A program made the position numbers and the translations under genes. The notes beneath the pieces were generated by a model. That model was not told the DNA's origin. It saw nothing but the letters and a program-made list of their open reading frames with translations, and searched no databases. Source: Mediannikoviicoccus sp037890055 (GTDB lineage: Bacteria > Bacillota > Clostridia > Tissierellales > Peptoniphilaceae). From it: DNA of 64,000 bases. The stretch's first letter is position 1; each line of letters starts with the position of its first letter. Location: NCBI GenBank assembly GCA_037890055.1, contig JBBKBD010000006.1. One strand, 5' to 3'. This document shows, piece after piece, positions 54,541 to 62,982 of the stretch.

Positions 54541-54770
54541 ATAAAAAAATCCCTAGTCAAAACTAGGGACGAAATTTCCGCGGTACCACCCAAATTGTGA
54601 ATTGTTTTCACCACTCAAAAACTTAACGCGTTTAACGGGATACTCTACATATCGAATATCCGACTCCAAGTTGATCCATCTAACACTTTGGCAATTCGTT
54701 CCACCAACCCGAATCTCTCTATAGCCTCCACGAAAGAACGTACTCTTCAGTCTTCAATGCATTATATTTT
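54541..54770 (-). promoter_or_regulatory. T-box riboswitch (isoleucine) before ileS
   Basis: On the minus strand the T-box core GGGTGGTACCGCG (54580-54592) precedes a terminator stem CCCTAGT/ACTAGGG (54551-54568) with T7 (54543-54549). Upstream, stem I carries the AGAGAG and GGTGG elements. A candidate specifier AUC, an isoleucine codon, is at 54673-54675 in GGATCAACTTGGAG. Uncharged tRNA-Ile should stabilise the antiterminator. It fills the 300-base gap before ileS. Confidence 0.92.
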
Positions 54771-54795
54771 ATAATTAGTACTAATAATTGTCAAG

Positions 54796-55260
54796 TTATT
54801 TATCTGTAAAGTCTATTGAATTTACAAGAAGTGTCCTAATTTGTTCCACAAAGTCTTGGTCTTCAACTGTGAAGTTGTTTATAAGATCTGAGTCAATGTC
54901 GATTACACCATAGCACACGTCATTTTTTATTAGAGGCACTACAAGCTCTGATTTTGCAGAATCGTCACATACAATATGTCCTGGAAATTTTGAAACATCA
55001 TAAACCTTTTTTGTTTCCATAAGCAGTGCAGCAGTTCCACAAACACCTGCACCTACAGGTATTTTTATGCAAGCTGGCTCTCCCACATATGGCGCAAGAA
55101 TTAAATCGCCATCTCTATTCATTAGATAAAAGCCTGCCCATATAACATTTTCCATACTACTAAAAAGTATTTCTGAAACCCACATAAGTTTTTCGTCTAT
55201 GGTCTTTCTCTTTTGCAATTCATCTACAAAATTTTCTAAAATTTTATCGTATTTTTCCAT
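54796..55260 (-). CDS. msrC: Free methionine-(R)-sulfoxide reductase (GAF domain)
   Basis: Reduces free methionine-R-sulfoxide with thioredoxin electrons. Single GAF domain of 154 residues. The three family cysteines are present: Cys64 (EPACIKI), Cys74 (GVCGT) and Cys98 (GHIVCDD). WAGFYL and SELVVPL are also typical. I chose ATG 55260; the ATG two codons earlier overlaps its own GGAG site. It lies 9 bp after a COG4091-like oxidoreductase gene in one transcript. Confidence 0.9.
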   Translation of the reverse strand: MEKYDKILENFVDELQKRKTIDEKLMWVSEILFSSMENVIWAGFYLMNRDGDLILAPYVGEPACIKIPVGAGVCGTAALLMETKKVYDVSKFPGHIVCDDSAKSELVVPLIKNDVCYGVIDIDSDLINNFTVEDQDFVEQIRTLLVNSIDFTDK

Positions 55261-55269
55261 TTTCATCTC

Positions 55270-56562
55270 CTATAGTCCCAGTTCATCCTGTTTTTTCCTA
55301 AGTTTTATAATAACTTGGTCTTCTTCAAGTTCAACCATATCATAGGTTATAGGCTCATCCTTCTTAACATCCACCTTTAACTTTGTCTTCTTTGTTATAA
55401 GGCCAATAGGTAGTAGATTTTTCTTTCTCTGATCAATATGACTAATAATTTGTCCATATACATCCTTGCCACCAATCCCCTCTAAGGTTTGCCCTTTCTT
55501 AAGGTCCCTCTTTGCCAGTGTAATGGTGTCTGAAACCTGTCCCTTTTCAGGAACTATTGTCGGATCCTTTTCAACGATTGCGTTATAAATCGTAATCGGC
55601 GTTTCAAGGCTTGTTAAATGATATGGTCTATATAGCACATAGTTTGGACCTTCTCCCATGGATAAGTAGCCCATTAGGTCATGCACTTCGGTTGTATCAT
55701 GGGTCACAACTGCAAACACTCCCGGCGCAATGCCAAAGCAAAAGTCCACAATGCGGTAGCTATTTAAAATACCACCTTGTTCTTTTAGAGCAAACTGCTT
55801 TGCCATGCTCTTTATGTCTGTGGTTAGTCCATGGCATCCCGGGATGTCTGGAGTAAATCCAAGGGCATTTGCAATTGAAGTAAGCTCTATCATTGTGTTT
55901 GTTCCATCTACAAAGGCAGTTAACATCTTTGGATAAAGTCCTTTTCTCAAAGCCTCTTCTCTAAGGTCATCTTCCGTTGCATAGTAGTTTAAAGGATTGT
56001 TCTTTCCCTTACCTACAGCAAGTAACTTAAAGCCCGCTCCCACTGCAAAGTTTGCAAGTTCCATTATGGCTCCTGGCTCATCTCCTGCAGAACCAGTGTA
56101 CACAACTTTATTTTTCTTTGCCCTGTCATATATAATCGGTCCAACAACTGCGTCACATTCCACGTTGAGCATAATTATATTTTTGTAATTCTCGATTGAT
56201 TCTAGTGCAAGCTTTGCACCAAAAGGAGGGTTACCAGTTGCATCAACAACTCCCTGAATCTTATCCAGCCCATAGGATAGTTCGTAATTTTCAGTTATTA
56301 CAAACTGTCCCTTCTTCATGGCAAGTTCTGCCTGTGATTTTTTATTTGTAAAGATAATGTCCTCTTCTTTAACTCCGGAAGAAAGGTAGGCGTGCTTTGC
56401 CTTCTCTGGTTTTTCTTCAACTATAATTGAAGTCTTCATTCCCTTTATTCTACTGATTTGATTAACCAGTCCTGTACCCATCTTGCCGCTTCCTACAAGA
56501 GCAATCTTTAATTCTTCTCCTCGGTCCGTAAGCTCCTGTAGCTTTCTTGTCATTTTAAACAT
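55270..56562 (-). CDS. Homoserine dehydrogenase-like NAD(P) oxidoreductase with SAF domain
   Basis: 430 residues. Rossmann motif GSGKMGTG lies near residue 24, and a GAFD-like substrate domain includes NVECDAVVGP and TGSAGDEPGA. A C-terminal SAF-like domain (about 340-420, KRDLKKGQTLEGIGG) follows. It resembles COG4091 predicted homoserine dehydrogenases, whose substrate is not settled. A true hom gene exists at 177-1352, so a different substrate is likely. It starts within the last codons of the upstream flavoprotein gene (8-bp overlap). Confidence 0.8.
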   Translation of the reverse strand: MFKMTRKLQELTDRGEELKIALVGSGKMGTGLVNQISRIKGMKTSIIVEEKPEKAKHAYLSSGVKEEDIIFTNKKSQAELAMKKGQFVITENYELSYGLDKIQGVVDATGNPPFGAKLALESIENYKNIIMLNVECDAVVGPIIYDRAKKNKVVYTGSAGDEPGAIMELANFAVGAGFKLLAVGKGKNNPLNYYATEDDLREEALRKGLYPKMLTAFVDGTNTMIELTSIANALGFTPDIPGCHGLTTDIKSMAKQFALKEQGGILNSYRIVDFCFGIAPGVFAVVTHDTTEVHDLMGYLSMGEGPNYVLYRPYHLTSLETPITIYNAIVEKDPTIVPEKGQVSDTITLAKRDLKKGQTLEGIGGKDVYGQIISHIDQRKKNLLPIGLITKKTKLKVDVKKDEPITYDMVELEEDQVIIKLRKKQDELGL

Positions 56563-57784
56563 TTTCCACCTCGTCTATTCCCTGGGCACATGCATATGCC
56601 GATGCCCAAGCCCAGTGCAGATTGTAACCACCACAGTCACCATCCACATCAATTATTTCACCAATTAAGTAAAGTTTATCATATATTTTTGATTTTAGAG
56701 TCTTTGGGTCAATCTCTTTAGTATCCACACCACCACAAGTTATCTGTCCGTCCTTTTCAGACTTATATCCAGTCACTTCCAGACGTAAATCCTTACACTT
56801 ATGGCAAATTGATTTTACTTCCTCATTAGTAAGTTCATTAACATGATTTTTATAAATTTCCAAATCTCTAATGATTAAATCAGAAATATTATCATGAAGA
56901 ATACAGCTTAATAAATCCCTTGGACTCTTGTATCCATTTTGGCTTATGGATGAAATTAAAAAATTAAAAAGCTCTTCCATCTCCATATGGGACAACAAAT
57001 CAAGGGATACAAATACTTTATTTCCATTTTTTAATTCCTCAATTGCCCGTCCCGATATCTGTAATATTCCAGGTCCAGAAATTCCATAGTCAGTAAATAA
57101 AATATCCGAAGATTGTTTTAATATCTTCTTTCCATCCTTTACTAAGTAAACATCACCTAAAACCTTCGTACCTTGAATGGTCTTGTATAGACTCTCCTTA
57201 GTATTAAGCTGCACAATGCCAGGGTAAGTCTTCGTAATACTATGTCCCAAGTCTTCCAGAAGGCTATAACCATTTCCATCGGAGCCTGACTTTGCCATGG
57301 CCCTGCCCCCAGCTGCAACGATTAAATAATCAAAAGTATATCCACTGTTATCATACTTTAAAATTCTTACATTTTTCTTAAAATCTATTTTCTTTATATA
57401 AGAATTTAAATGCACAACCACATTTTGATTTTCCGCCTCCTGTATTAATGCCTGTGCAATGGTCTTTGCCTGAAGACTCATGGGATATACCTTTCCATCT
57501 TCCAGTTCAATCTCCTTTACACCGAGGCCATTGAAAAACATTATACAGTCGTCGTAAGTAAAATTATTTATAATTGACATGGGAAACTTTTCATTTTGTC
57601 CATGAAAGTTTTCTATACTAATATTTGAATTTGTAAAGTTGCATCTTCCATTGCCCGTTGCATAAATCTTTTTTAAAAGCTTGTCATTTCGTTCAAATAT
57701 ATGAACTTCATGACCAAGTCTTGCAAGTTGAATAGATGCAAAAACTCCGGAGGCTCCCCCTCCTATAATTCCAATTTTCGCCAT
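56555..57784 (-). CDS. HI0933/YhiN-family flavoprotein
   Basis: 409-residue FAD-dependent oxidoreductase of unknown substrate. The FAD motif GIIGGGASG lies at residues 5-13, followed by ERNDKLLKK and the family signature GNGRCNFTN. IVAAGGRAM in the middle and GEIIDVDGDCGGYNLHWAWASA at the C-terminus complete the HI0933 pattern. AGGAGGAG precedes ATG. It is first gene of a three-gene unit with the SAF oxidoreductase and msrC. Confidence 0.9.
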   Translation of the reverse strand: MAKIGIIGGGASGVFASIQLARLGHEVHIFERNDKLLKKIYATGNGRCNFTNSNISIENFHGQNEKFPMSIINNFTYDDCIMFFNGLGVKEIELEDGKVYPMSLQAKTIAQALIQEAENQNVVVHLNSYIKKIDFKKNVRILKYDNSGYTFDYLIVAAGGRAMAKSGSDGNGYSLLEDLGHSITKTYPGIVQLNTKESLYKTIQGTKVLGDVYLVKDGKKILKQSSDILFTDYGISGPGILQISGRAIEELKNGNKVFVSLDLLSHMEMEELFNFLISSISQNGYKSPRDLLSCILHDNISDLIIRDLEIYKNHVNELTNEEVKSICHKCKDLRLEVTGYKSEKDGQITCGGVDTKEIDPKTLKSKIYDKLYLIGEIIDVDGDCGGYNLHWAWASAYACAQGIDEVENV

Positions 57785-57830
57785 AACTCCTCCTACATTA
57801 AAGTATAAACTAAAAGAAGTCGTTTATAAA

Positions 57831-57858
57831 GCAAAAGACAGCCTCCATGGCTGCCTTT
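57831..57858 (-). terminator. Terminator after lipoprotein gene
   Basis: GGCAGCC/GGCTGTC stem with an ATGGA loop and TTTTGCTTT on the minus strand. It overlaps the stop codon region. Confidence 0.82.
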
Positions 57859-58423
57859 ATTTGTTTTCAAATGTAACAACTACAAAATTCCCATTTTTAA
57901 CTTGCTTTACGATACTTTCTTCATTAAAATCTTGAAAAGTTATTGTAGAATTACTTTCATATTGTTTAAAAATCGCAATAGGTTTAGAAAGTTTTATTTC
58001 ATCTTCCTCTGCGCCTTCAGTTATAAAACCACCTTCAAGCTCTGTGTAGGGATTTTCCATTTTATATGCGCTTGTAAATCCTTCTCCCTTCGTGTCTGTT
58101 ACAGAAACATCAAGGTTTGATTGGTGCATACTTACTGCAATAATACCTTCCTTATTAATAAGTTCGCCCATTTCAAGCACATCTTCCTTATTTAACTTGG
58201 AGTCCTTCACAGACCAAAACTCTATTTTAATATTTCCGATTTTGTCATCTAGCTTATAACTTACCACCGCAGAATCAGGATTTAATGATTTAAATATCCC
58301 ACCATCAACTTCGCTAAATTCATATGGCATTACGGTCATTTCCTTTTGGTTATTAACTATTCCTTGGCATGATACAAAAAGTAACATGGCAATAAGTACA
58401 ATAAAAATACTACGTCTTTTCAT
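57857..58423 (-). CDS. Predicted lipoprotein of unknown function
   Basis: 188 residues. A basic start (MKRRS), a hydrophobic stretch and FVSC with Cys19 form a signal peptide II and lipobox. The mature part is acidic and beta-rich, with no domain I recognise. GAGGTG precedes ATG. It has its own terminator and stands next to a repeat-rich stretch. I cannot assign a role beyond exposure on the outer face of the membrane. Confidence 0.75.
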   Translation of the reverse strand: MKRRSIFIVLIAMLLFVSCQGIVNNQKEMTVMPYEFSEVDGGIFKSLNPDSAVVSYKLDDKIGNIKIEFWSVKDSKLNKEDVLEMGELINKEGIIAVSMHQSNLDVSVTDTKGEGFTSAYKMENPYTELEGGFITEGAEEDEIKLSKPIAIFKQYESNSTITFQDFNEESIVKQVKNGNFVVVTFENK

Positions 58424-58546
58424 ATTATCACCTCGTGTATATTATACCACCGTGATGGAGTGAGTGTGCTTTTTCTTCTCCTACCTCTCACTTCTAACTT
58501 ACCACTTCTATTCAGTCATCCTGAGCGAGCGTAGCGAGCCGAAGTA

Positions 58547-58637
58547 TTCTTGACCTAACAGAAGACGAAGTCTTCGTTGTAGGTCAAATGTCGATCTCGT
58601 TTCACTTTCCGACAGGAAAGTGTCAGAAGGCGACCTC
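58547..58637 (+). repeat. 91-bp direct repeat, copy 2
   Basis: Three differences from 21873-21963 by my alignment. Directly preceded by CCTGAGCGAGCGTAGCGAG, itself similar to sequence near 22004-22020. Confidence 0.9.
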
Positions 58638-58731
58638 AAAAAAGCTAAGCTTTTTTGTTCCTCTTCCCTAACTTCCAACTTCTTACTTCTCACTTCTATT
58701 TTCACTTCTCACTTCTAACCTCTCTTCAGAG

Positions 58732-58772
58732 ATTCTTCGACCCCAAAATTCCTACGGAATTTTTCCGCTCAG
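58732..58772 (-). repeat. CTGAGCG repeat, inverted copy
   Basis: On the minus strand CTGAGCGGAAAAATTCCGTA, then GGAATTTTGGGGTCGAAGAAT. Same layout as 21831-21872 and 63776-63818, but the hairpin arms differ in a compensating way (ATTCC/GGAAT). Confidence 0.8.
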
Positions 58773-58791
58773 AATTACAGAGTGAAAAAAA

Positions 58792-59466
58792 TCATTTTTC
58801 GTTTATTATTTTTTCAAGCTCATTATAATCATCTTTATATTTAGTGTCTTTGTATTTTTCTCTCGTCACTTCTAGAAGCTCTTTTGCTTTGTCAAATTCC
58901 TCTTCTACTATATAGTGGGTTATTTCTAATTGCACCAGTGACTCGCTGTAGCCTTCTTCATCTTTATACTTTTTAAATAAATTTTTATTTGCCCCATACA
59001 ACTCTTTGAATTTCTCGTAGTTTTCTAGTTTAAAATTGCAAACGCATAGATTTATATAGTAAACAAGTCTAACTCTTTCGTCCCTAAGTTTTAAAGGCTT
59101 TATATTTTCCAGCGTCTCTTTTGCCTTTTCATATTCTTTATCTTCTACATATCCTGCTGAAAGGTTAATCCTTATTATGTTTTTTAAGTTCTCACCCTTT
59201 GCTTTTTTAAGTATCTCTTCCATCGCACTATTAAATTCACCGTAATTGCCCTCATGGAAAAGCACAAGTTTTTTCTTTATCTTTGCAGACATAATTACAA
59301 AATAAATTGTGTTTACAATTAATATAAATAAAATTAGTGCTACACCAAATTTCAAGTAGTAGTCCATAAATGTAGATGGATCTATTTTTAAAACATTTTG
59401 TAGAACTAATAATAGAACTCCTAGCACAAGACCTAGTCCAATCATAATTTTAAAATTCTTTTTCAT
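58792..59466 (-). CDS. Membrane protein with TPR-like cytoplasmic domain
   Basis: 224 residues. Two N-terminal membrane helices (about 5-25 and 38-60) are followed by a helical region with TPR-like spacing (YEKAKETLENI near 115, FDKAKELLEVT near 195). TPR regions mediate protein contacts; the partner is unknown. I chose ATG 59466, with GGGAGG five bases upstream, over an ATG 12 bases earlier. No terminator was seen and no family name is offered. Confidence 0.7.
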   Translation of the reverse strand: MKKNFKIMIGLGLVLGVLLLVLQNVLKIDPSTFMDYYLKFGVALILFILIVNTIYFVIMSAKIKKKLVLFHEGNYGEFNSAMEEILKKAKGENLKNIIRINLSAGYVEDKEYEKAKETLENIKPLKLRDERVRLVYYINLCVCNFKLENYEKFKELYGANKNLFKKYKDEEGYSESLVQLEITHYIVEEEFDKAKELLEVTREKYKDTKYKDDYNELEKIINEK

Positions 59467-59607
59467 ACTTCCTCCCATTTTCTTTCTTATTTCTATTTTA
59501 CCATCAAAGAGCCCCTGTAAAAAATTTTTATTTCATCCCATATCAAATTGTTTTAATTAATTGTTATGAGGGTATAATTGTTATACGGAAATTGAAAGGA
59601 GAATATT

Positions 59608-59955
59608 ATGAAAGAGAGAAATTTAGTTATTGATTTATTATTAAGACTTGTAGTGTCAATGGCTGTTGTAGCGGTTACCGCATTTTTTGTTCCAGGAATG
59701 AAGTACAGTGGAGGTTTTAAAACCCTAGCACTTATTGCAATTGTAATTGCAGTTGTACAACAAATTTTAGACTCTGCCTTTGGACTTTCAAGGAGCGCTA
59801 AGGGCTGTTCTGGATTTTTAGTAACTGCACTAATACTTTTTATTACTGGTAAACTTATTTCTGGTTTTACTGTATCAATACTTGGCGCACTTATTGGTGG
59901 CGTAATATTTGGTGGTGTTGATGCACTTATTCCGGGAGAAAAACTTCATAAATAA
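59608..59955 (+). CDS. Small membrane protein, phage-holin-family-4-like
   Basis: 115 residues with four hydrophobic segments and a short charged tail. The layout and the FFVPGM and GALIGGVIFGGVD segments resemble chromosomal small proteins annotated as phage holin family, which are usually not phage genes. No phage gene is nearby. AAAGGAG precedes ATG and a TATAAT box lies upstream. It is a single-gene unit with its own terminator. Function unknown. Confidence 0.65.
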   Translation: MKERNLVIDLLLRLVVSMAVVAVTAFFVPGMKYSGGFKTLALIAIVIAVVQQILDSAFGLSRSAKGCSGFLVTALILFITGKLISGFTVSILGALIGGVIFGGVDALIPGEKLHK

Positions 59956-59959
59956 AGTT

Positions 59960-59991
59960 AAGCTATTGGGGGTAACTCAATAGCTTTTTTA
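59960..59991 (+). terminator. Terminator after small membrane protein gene
   Basis: AAGCTATTG/CAATAGCTT perfect 9-bp stem followed by T6. Confidence 0.92.
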
Positions 59992-60004
59992 ATTATTTTT
60001 ACAA

Positions 60005-60036
60005 ATTAAAAGGCGCTCATCATACGACGAACGCCT
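60005..60036 (-). terminator. Terminator of feo operon
   Basis: AGGCGTTC/GAGCGCCT stem (one G-U pair) with TTTTAATTT on the minus strand, shortly after the Cys-rich gene. Confidence 0.85.
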
Positions 60037-60042
60037 AATTTT

Positions 60043-60186
60043 TTATTTATCTTCATTTACATGGCAACCGTGGCAGCCTTTGCTGCATTCGCATCCGCAG
60101 TCACATGTGCCTTTGTTCTTTACAACTCTTCTTATTGCAAATATGGCTAATAATATTACAAGCCCTATTATAATGTAGTCTATCAT
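60043..60186 (-). CDS. FeoB-associated Cys-rich membrane protein
   Basis: 47 residues. One membrane helix (IIIGLVILLAIFAI) is followed by RRVVKNKG and a Cys/His cluster CDCGCECSKGCHGCH. This is the layout of the small FeoB-associated family found after feoB in Firmicutes. It starts 16 bp after the feoB stop, with only a weak ribosome site. Its role in iron delivery is not established. Confidence 0.85.
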   Translation of the reverse strand: MIDYIIIGLVILLAIFAIRRVVKNKGTCDCGCECSKGCHGCHVNEDK

Positions 60187-60202
60187 TCTACCACTTCTTT
60201 CT

Positions 60203-62347
60203 TTAATTTCCACTAACTGAATAGTTTAAAACTCCTTGACTATCCTTATATTTGTTCGGTCTAAATAATAGGTATAGATATAACGCTAATATTACAAATG
60301 CAATTGCAGTCGCAATATTAAATCCTGTTTTTAAAACTGCAAAGGCACCAATTTGATAAACCATGAAAGCTATTGTGTAGGAGAAGAATAGTTGATATAG
60401 TAAGGCAAATCTAAACCATTTTGATGAACCCATTTCTTCTTTAATTGCTCCCAGTGCTCCAAAGCATGGTAGAGTAAGTTGGTTAAATAGGATGAATGAG
60501 AACATTGAAACGGTGTTGAAGTTTTCAAGGATTACCTTTCTCATAGCATCTCCACCAGCTTCAGCTCCTATTCCTGAAACTACTCCATAGGTACTTACAA
60601 CAACTTCCTTAGCAGCAAGACCGAAGAATGTTGCAACTGTTGCCATCCAGTCTCCAAATCCAAGTGGTGCAAACATAAATGAAAGCTTTCTACCTATAAG
60701 CGCAAGAATTGATTCTGCTCCATTATCATCAAAGCTTATAAACTCTCCATGAACTGAAATGTTGGTGAATAACCAAATTATAAGTGCAGATAGTAGGATA
60801 AGTGTTCCCGCCTTAACAATAAACGCCTTACATCTATGTCCTGTTGCTTTAAATACATTTTTCATACTTGGCATATGGTACTCTGGAAGTTCCATTACAA
60901 ATGGTGCAGGGTCACCTTGGAATCTGCTTGTCTTCTTTAAGATAACACCAGAAATGATTACCGCAAGTATTCCTGCAAAGTACCATAGAGGTGCATACCA
61001 CCAAACTCCACCTAAAACCGCACCAAACATTGCTATGATTTCAGTCTTCGCTCCACATGGCATAAATGAAGCAACTGTTATGGTCATTCTTCTATCGTTA
61101 TCATTTTCAATTGTCCTAGTTCCCATGATTCCTGGAATTGAGCATCCAGTTCCTATAAGGATTGGAATAAATGATTTTCCTGAAAGTCCAAACTTTCTAA
61201 ATACTCTGTCTAGGATAAATGCAATTCTCGCCATATATCCCACATCTTCCAAGATAGATACAAGGAAGAATATTGTTGCGATTACTGGTAAGAAACCTAG
61301 TACTGCACCAACACCACCGATTATACCATTACCTACAAGGGATGAAATCATTGGTGATGCACCTTGATTTTCTAAAAAGCCATTAACTGCATCTGGAATC
61401 TTTTCTCCAAGAAGTTCATCGGCCCACCAGTCGTTTACAGGACCACCTACAAGTTCAACTGCTATATAATATATAATTGTCATGATAACTATGAAAATTG
61501 GTATTGCTAAAAATCTATTAGTAACAATTTTGTCAATCTTGTCAGTTCTTGAAAGACCTTTCTTTTTCTTCTTTACAGTGTCCTTTGTAACGCCAGATAC
61601 ATATTCATATCTTGCGTCGGTGATAATACCTTCACCATCGTCTTCAAACTCTTCGCTAGCTCTCTTAATAACTTCATCAACTTTTGTTTTTTCATCAAGA
61701 GTTATTGCAATTTCTTCAGTAATTTTTCCATCTTCTTCAAATAGCTTTATAGCTATCCATCTCTTAGAAGGATGATCCTTAATTGAAGCTACAATCTCTT
61801 CAATTTCAGTTAAGTACTTTTCTACACCTTCATCAAATGTCTTGATTTCAGAGTGCTTTGTTCCTGCATAAGACTTTGCAGTAGAAATCAGGTTATCTAT
61901 ATTTTCTTCCTTTAAAGCTGATATCTCAACAACTTTACAATTTAATTTCTTTTCGATTTCCTTTGAATCTATTACTTCACCATTTTTTCTAACTACGTCC
62001 ATCATGTTCAAAGCTATAACAAGAGGAATTCCTAGTTCAGAAAGTTGTGTTGCAAGGTATAGGTTACGTTCAATATTAGTTGCATCAATTACGTCTATAA
62101 TAACATCTACCTTTTCGTTCATTAAGTAATTTCTAGATACAACCTCTTCCAAAGTGTATGGTGATAAAGAATAAATTCCTGGAAGGTCAGTTATACTTAC
62201 TTCCTTATCCTTTTTGTAGATACCGGTTTTCTTTTCTACAGTTACCCCTGGCCAGTTACCCACATATTGATGAGAACCAGTTAGGGCATTAAATAGTGTT
62301 GACTTACCACTATTTGGGTTACCGGCTAATGCTATTGTTATGTCCAT
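60203..62347 (-). CDS. feoB: Ferrous iron transporter FeoB
   Basis: 714 residues. The N-terminal G domain has G1 GNPNSGKS (9-16), switch VGNWPGVTVE and G3 DLPG. A helical spacer (about 170-265) and a membrane domain with two gate repeats follow; the conserved cysteine is in GTGCSIPGIMGTRT. Takes up Fe2+ under reducing conditions. Preceded by two feoA genes and followed by the Cys-rich partner, giving a four-gene operon. Confidence 0.96.
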   Translation of the reverse strand: MDITIALAGNPNSGKSTLFNALTGSHQYVGNWPGVTVEKKTGIYKKDKEVSITDLPGIYSLSPYTLEEVVSRNYLMNEKVDVIIDVIDATNIERNLYLATQLSELGIPLVIALNMMDVVRKNGEVIDSKEIEKKLNCKVVEISALKEENIDNLISTAKSYAGTKHSEIKTFDEGVEKYLTEIEEIVASIKDHPSKRWIAIKLFEEDGKITEEIAITLDEKTKVDEVIKRASEEFEDDGEGIITDARYEYVSGVTKDTVKKKKKGLSRTDKIDKIVTNRFLAIPIFIVIMTIIYYIAVELVGGPVNDWWADELLGEKIPDAVNGFLENQGASPMISSLVGNGIIGGVGAVLGFLPVIATIFFLVSILEDVGYMARIAFILDRVFRKFGLSGKSFIPILIGTGCSIPGIMGTRTIENDNDRRMTITVASFMPCGAKTEIIAMFGAVLGGVWWYAPLWYFAGILAVIISGVILKKTSRFQGDPAPFVMELPEYHMPSMKNVFKATGHRCKAFIVKAGTLILLSALIIWLFTNISVHGEFISFDDNGAESILALIGRKLSFMFAPLGFGDWMATVATFFGLAAKEVVVSTYGVVSGIGAEAGGDAMRKVILENFNTVSMFSFILFNQLTLPCFGALGAIKEEMGSSKWFRFALLYQLFFSYTIAFMVYQIGAFAVLKTGFNIATAIAFVILALYLYLLFRPNKYKDSQGVLNYSVSGN

Positions 62348-62360
62348 TTCTCAATTCTCC

Positions 62361-62597
62361 TTAATCATTATCCACAGTTTCTTCAACAATAATCATATTT
62401 GCATCTTCACGTCTGATGCTAAGCTCATAATTTCTTATGTTTATTTGAACAGGATCTCCCAAAGGCGCAACCTTTCTAACATAAAGTTTCGTTCCCTTTG
62501 TAATACCCATGTCCATGATTCTTCTCTTTAGCGGCCCCTTACCTTCAATTTTTTTGACCACATAATAAGAACCAACCTTTGCCTCTCTTAAAGTCAT
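62361..62597 (-). CDS. feoA: FeoA-domain protein (second)
   Basis: 78-residue SH3-like protein. LKRRIMDMGITKGTKLYVRKVAPLGDP is cut here into its family parts: the DMGITKGT turn and the APLGDPV loop are the FeoA signature. The C-terminus LSIRREDANMI is typical of FeoA directly before feoB. The gap to feoB is 13 bp. It probably binds FeoB. Confidence 0.9.
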   Translation of the reverse strand: MTLREAKVGSYYVVKKIEGKGPLKRRIMDMGITKGTKLYVRKVAPLGDPVQINIRNYELSIRREDANMIIVEETVDND

Positions 62598-62606
62598 ATG
62601 TACCTC

Positions 62607-62831
62607 CTAACCAACTATAATTTTTTTTGCTATATCTTTACCGATGGCAACTCTTGAGCCCTTTACCTTCACAATTAAATTGCCACCTTGTTCAGATACC
62701 ACCATGATTTTTGCACCTTCTACAAAACCAAGATTACTTAAGTGTCTATCATTGTCTTCGCGTTCAGCAAACTTATCTCTTACCTTTATTATTTCTAGCT
62801 CCTTTTCCAAAGGTGCCATTAATAAGTTCAT
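62607..62831 (-). CDS. FeoA-domain protein (first)
   Basis: 74 residues of FeoA/SH3-like type: HLSNLGFVEGAKI, SEQGGNLIVKV and RVAIGKDIAKKI. It differs clearly from the second FeoA, so this is an old paralogue rather than a recent duplication. GAGGTGAGAG precedes ATG. The 9-bp gap to the second copy shows co-transcription. Two FeoA proteins before FeoB occur in several Clostridia. Confidence 0.85.
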   Translation of the reverse strand: MNLLMAPLEKELEIIKVRDKFAEREDNDRHLSNLGFVEGAKIMVVSEQGGNLIVKVKGSRVAIGKDIAKKIIVG

Positions 62832-62956
62832 TCTCTCACCTCAACTTGTAATTTAACGTTATGATATTGATAACCTTAATGACTATTAGTACCATAACAC
62901 AAACTAATTCACTTTTCTATGCTTTTGCCTTATTTTTTAAAAAAATTTTTCAATTT

Positions 62957-62965
62957 TGTTATAAT
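62957..62965 (+). promoter_or_regulatory. Extended -10 promoter of yaaA
   Basis: TGTTATAAT, with no good -35. It lies 17 bases before the yaaA start and divergent from the feo operon. Confidence 0.55.
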
Positions 62966-62982
62966 GGGTACGGAGGTGGACC

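Larger units (their letters stand above)
58440..58790. repeat. Gene-free repeat stretch
   Basis: Holds one copy of the 91-bp repeat, one inverted CTGAGCG-type copy, and two runs of a degenerate CTTCTCACTTCTA-like tandem repeat (about 58478-58510 and 58660-58728). A 65-codon minus-strand frame through these repeats (58508-58705, with residues such as EVRSKKLEVRE) is not a gene. Confidence 0.75.

Noticed and set aside
58508..58705. 65-codon minus-strand frame with EVRSKKLEVRE-type residues
   Set aside because: Produced by degenerate tandem repeats and the 91-bp repeat, without a ribosome site.
59608..59955. Prophage interpretation of the holin-like gene
   Set aside because: No lysin, structural or integrase genes nearby; chromosomal small membrane proteins of this type are common.
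62832..62940. Fur-box-like AT-rich dyads upstream of the feo operon (TTATCAATATCATAA region)
   Set aside because: Only about 10 of 15 positions are symmetrical, and the stretch matches neither a Fur nor an IdeR/DtxR consensus well enough.
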